Shown here: positions 5,626 through 5,696 of the stretch, one piece after another
How positions within the stretch are numbered: the first letter of the stretch is position 1
Layout of the letters: each line of letters starts with the position of its first letter
From: Candidatus Methanoperedentaceae archaeon
Lineage (GTDB): Archaea > Halobacteriota > Methanosarcinia > Methanosarcinales > Methanoperedenaceae
Assembly: GCA_027371625.1 (NCBI GenBank)
Contig: DAHXMQ010000356.1
Coordinates: forward strand, 1 to 5,696
DNA length: 5,696 bases
Direction: 5' to 3'
The notes under the pieces: model-generated
Seen by the model: only the letters and a program-made list of their open reading frames with translations
What the model was told of the DNA's origin: nothing
The model's database searches: none
Translations under genes and position numbers: made by a program

Positions 5626-5696
5626 GACATTGAAGAGGTTGTAGAACTGCGCTCCATTGCAGTACATCCAGGTTTGCGCAATAAGGGCATAGGTTC
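5626..5696 (+). pseudogene. GNAT-family N-acetyltransferase fragment (acetyl-CoA motif), cut at both ends
   Basis: On the plus strand the last 71 bases read [21 protein letters not shown] followed by IG. This is the GNAT motif A, with beta-4 (ELRSIAVHP) followed by the acetyl-CoA pyrophosphate loop R-x-x-G-x-G. The first ~60-70 residues expected before it are missing, because aIF2-gamma on the opposite strand begins at about 5624. The C-terminal part lies beyond the window. It is probably a piece of an intact gene joined here artificially. It is marked pseudogene only because the 5' half is absent. The substrate cannot be told. Confidence 0.75.

Overview
The window is archaeal, most likely from a euryarchaeon of the Methanosarcinales type (methanogen or ANME-2d-like). 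The evidence is an archaeal-type alanyl-tRNA synthetase N-terminus with its Cys-rich motif, translation initiation factor aIF2-gamma, RNA polymerase subunit Rpo7 (RpoE'), TATA-like promoter elements, a Methanoperedens/methanogen-style coiled-coil protein and a group II intron. The exact taxon is inference.

Layout, left to right. 1-59 is a perfect inverted copy of 503-561 and cuts off alaS (minus strand, 49-834), so only the N-terminal ~261 codons of a normally ~900-residue enzyme remain. 835-964 is the alaS leader with a TATA-like element. About 965-1732 (minus) is a group II intron with no reverse transcriptase. Domain V (1009-1042) and domain VI with a bulged branch-point A (974) can be folded by eye. 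1733-1873 holds the 5' exon side and a plus-strand promoter and ribosome binding site. These serve two accessory genes, a ribbon-helix-helix-like small protein (1874-2080) and a two-transmembrane protein with a leader-like N-terminal domain and a SHOCT-like C-terminus (2117-2902). Convergent to these is a minus-strand coiled-coil gene with an internal 21-bp repeat (2991-3404). From 3461 to the right end runs a conserved archaeal information-processing operon on the minus strand. Its order is aIF2-gamma, then a PIN-domain protein (4-bp ATGA overlap), then Rpo7 (10-bp gap). The expected next gene, usually Spt4/RpoE2, is absent. In its place a 13-codon ORF overlaps the Rpo7 stop.

At the right end aIF2-gamma breaks off inside the region before switch I, so its P-loop is missing. 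The final ~70 bases encode, on the opposite strand, the acetyl-CoA-binding motif of a GNAT acetyltransferase. Both window ends therefore look like chimeric joins, and two essential genes (alaS, aIF2-gamma) are truncated by them. Assembly or amplification artefact is the simplest explanation.

Functionally the window mixes core translation and transcription genes with an accessory central block (intron, RHH protein, membrane protein, coiled-coil protein). The membrane protein is the most interesting uncharacterised gene. The ORF-less intron is the best-supported mobile RNA and would need a maturase supplied from elsewhere.
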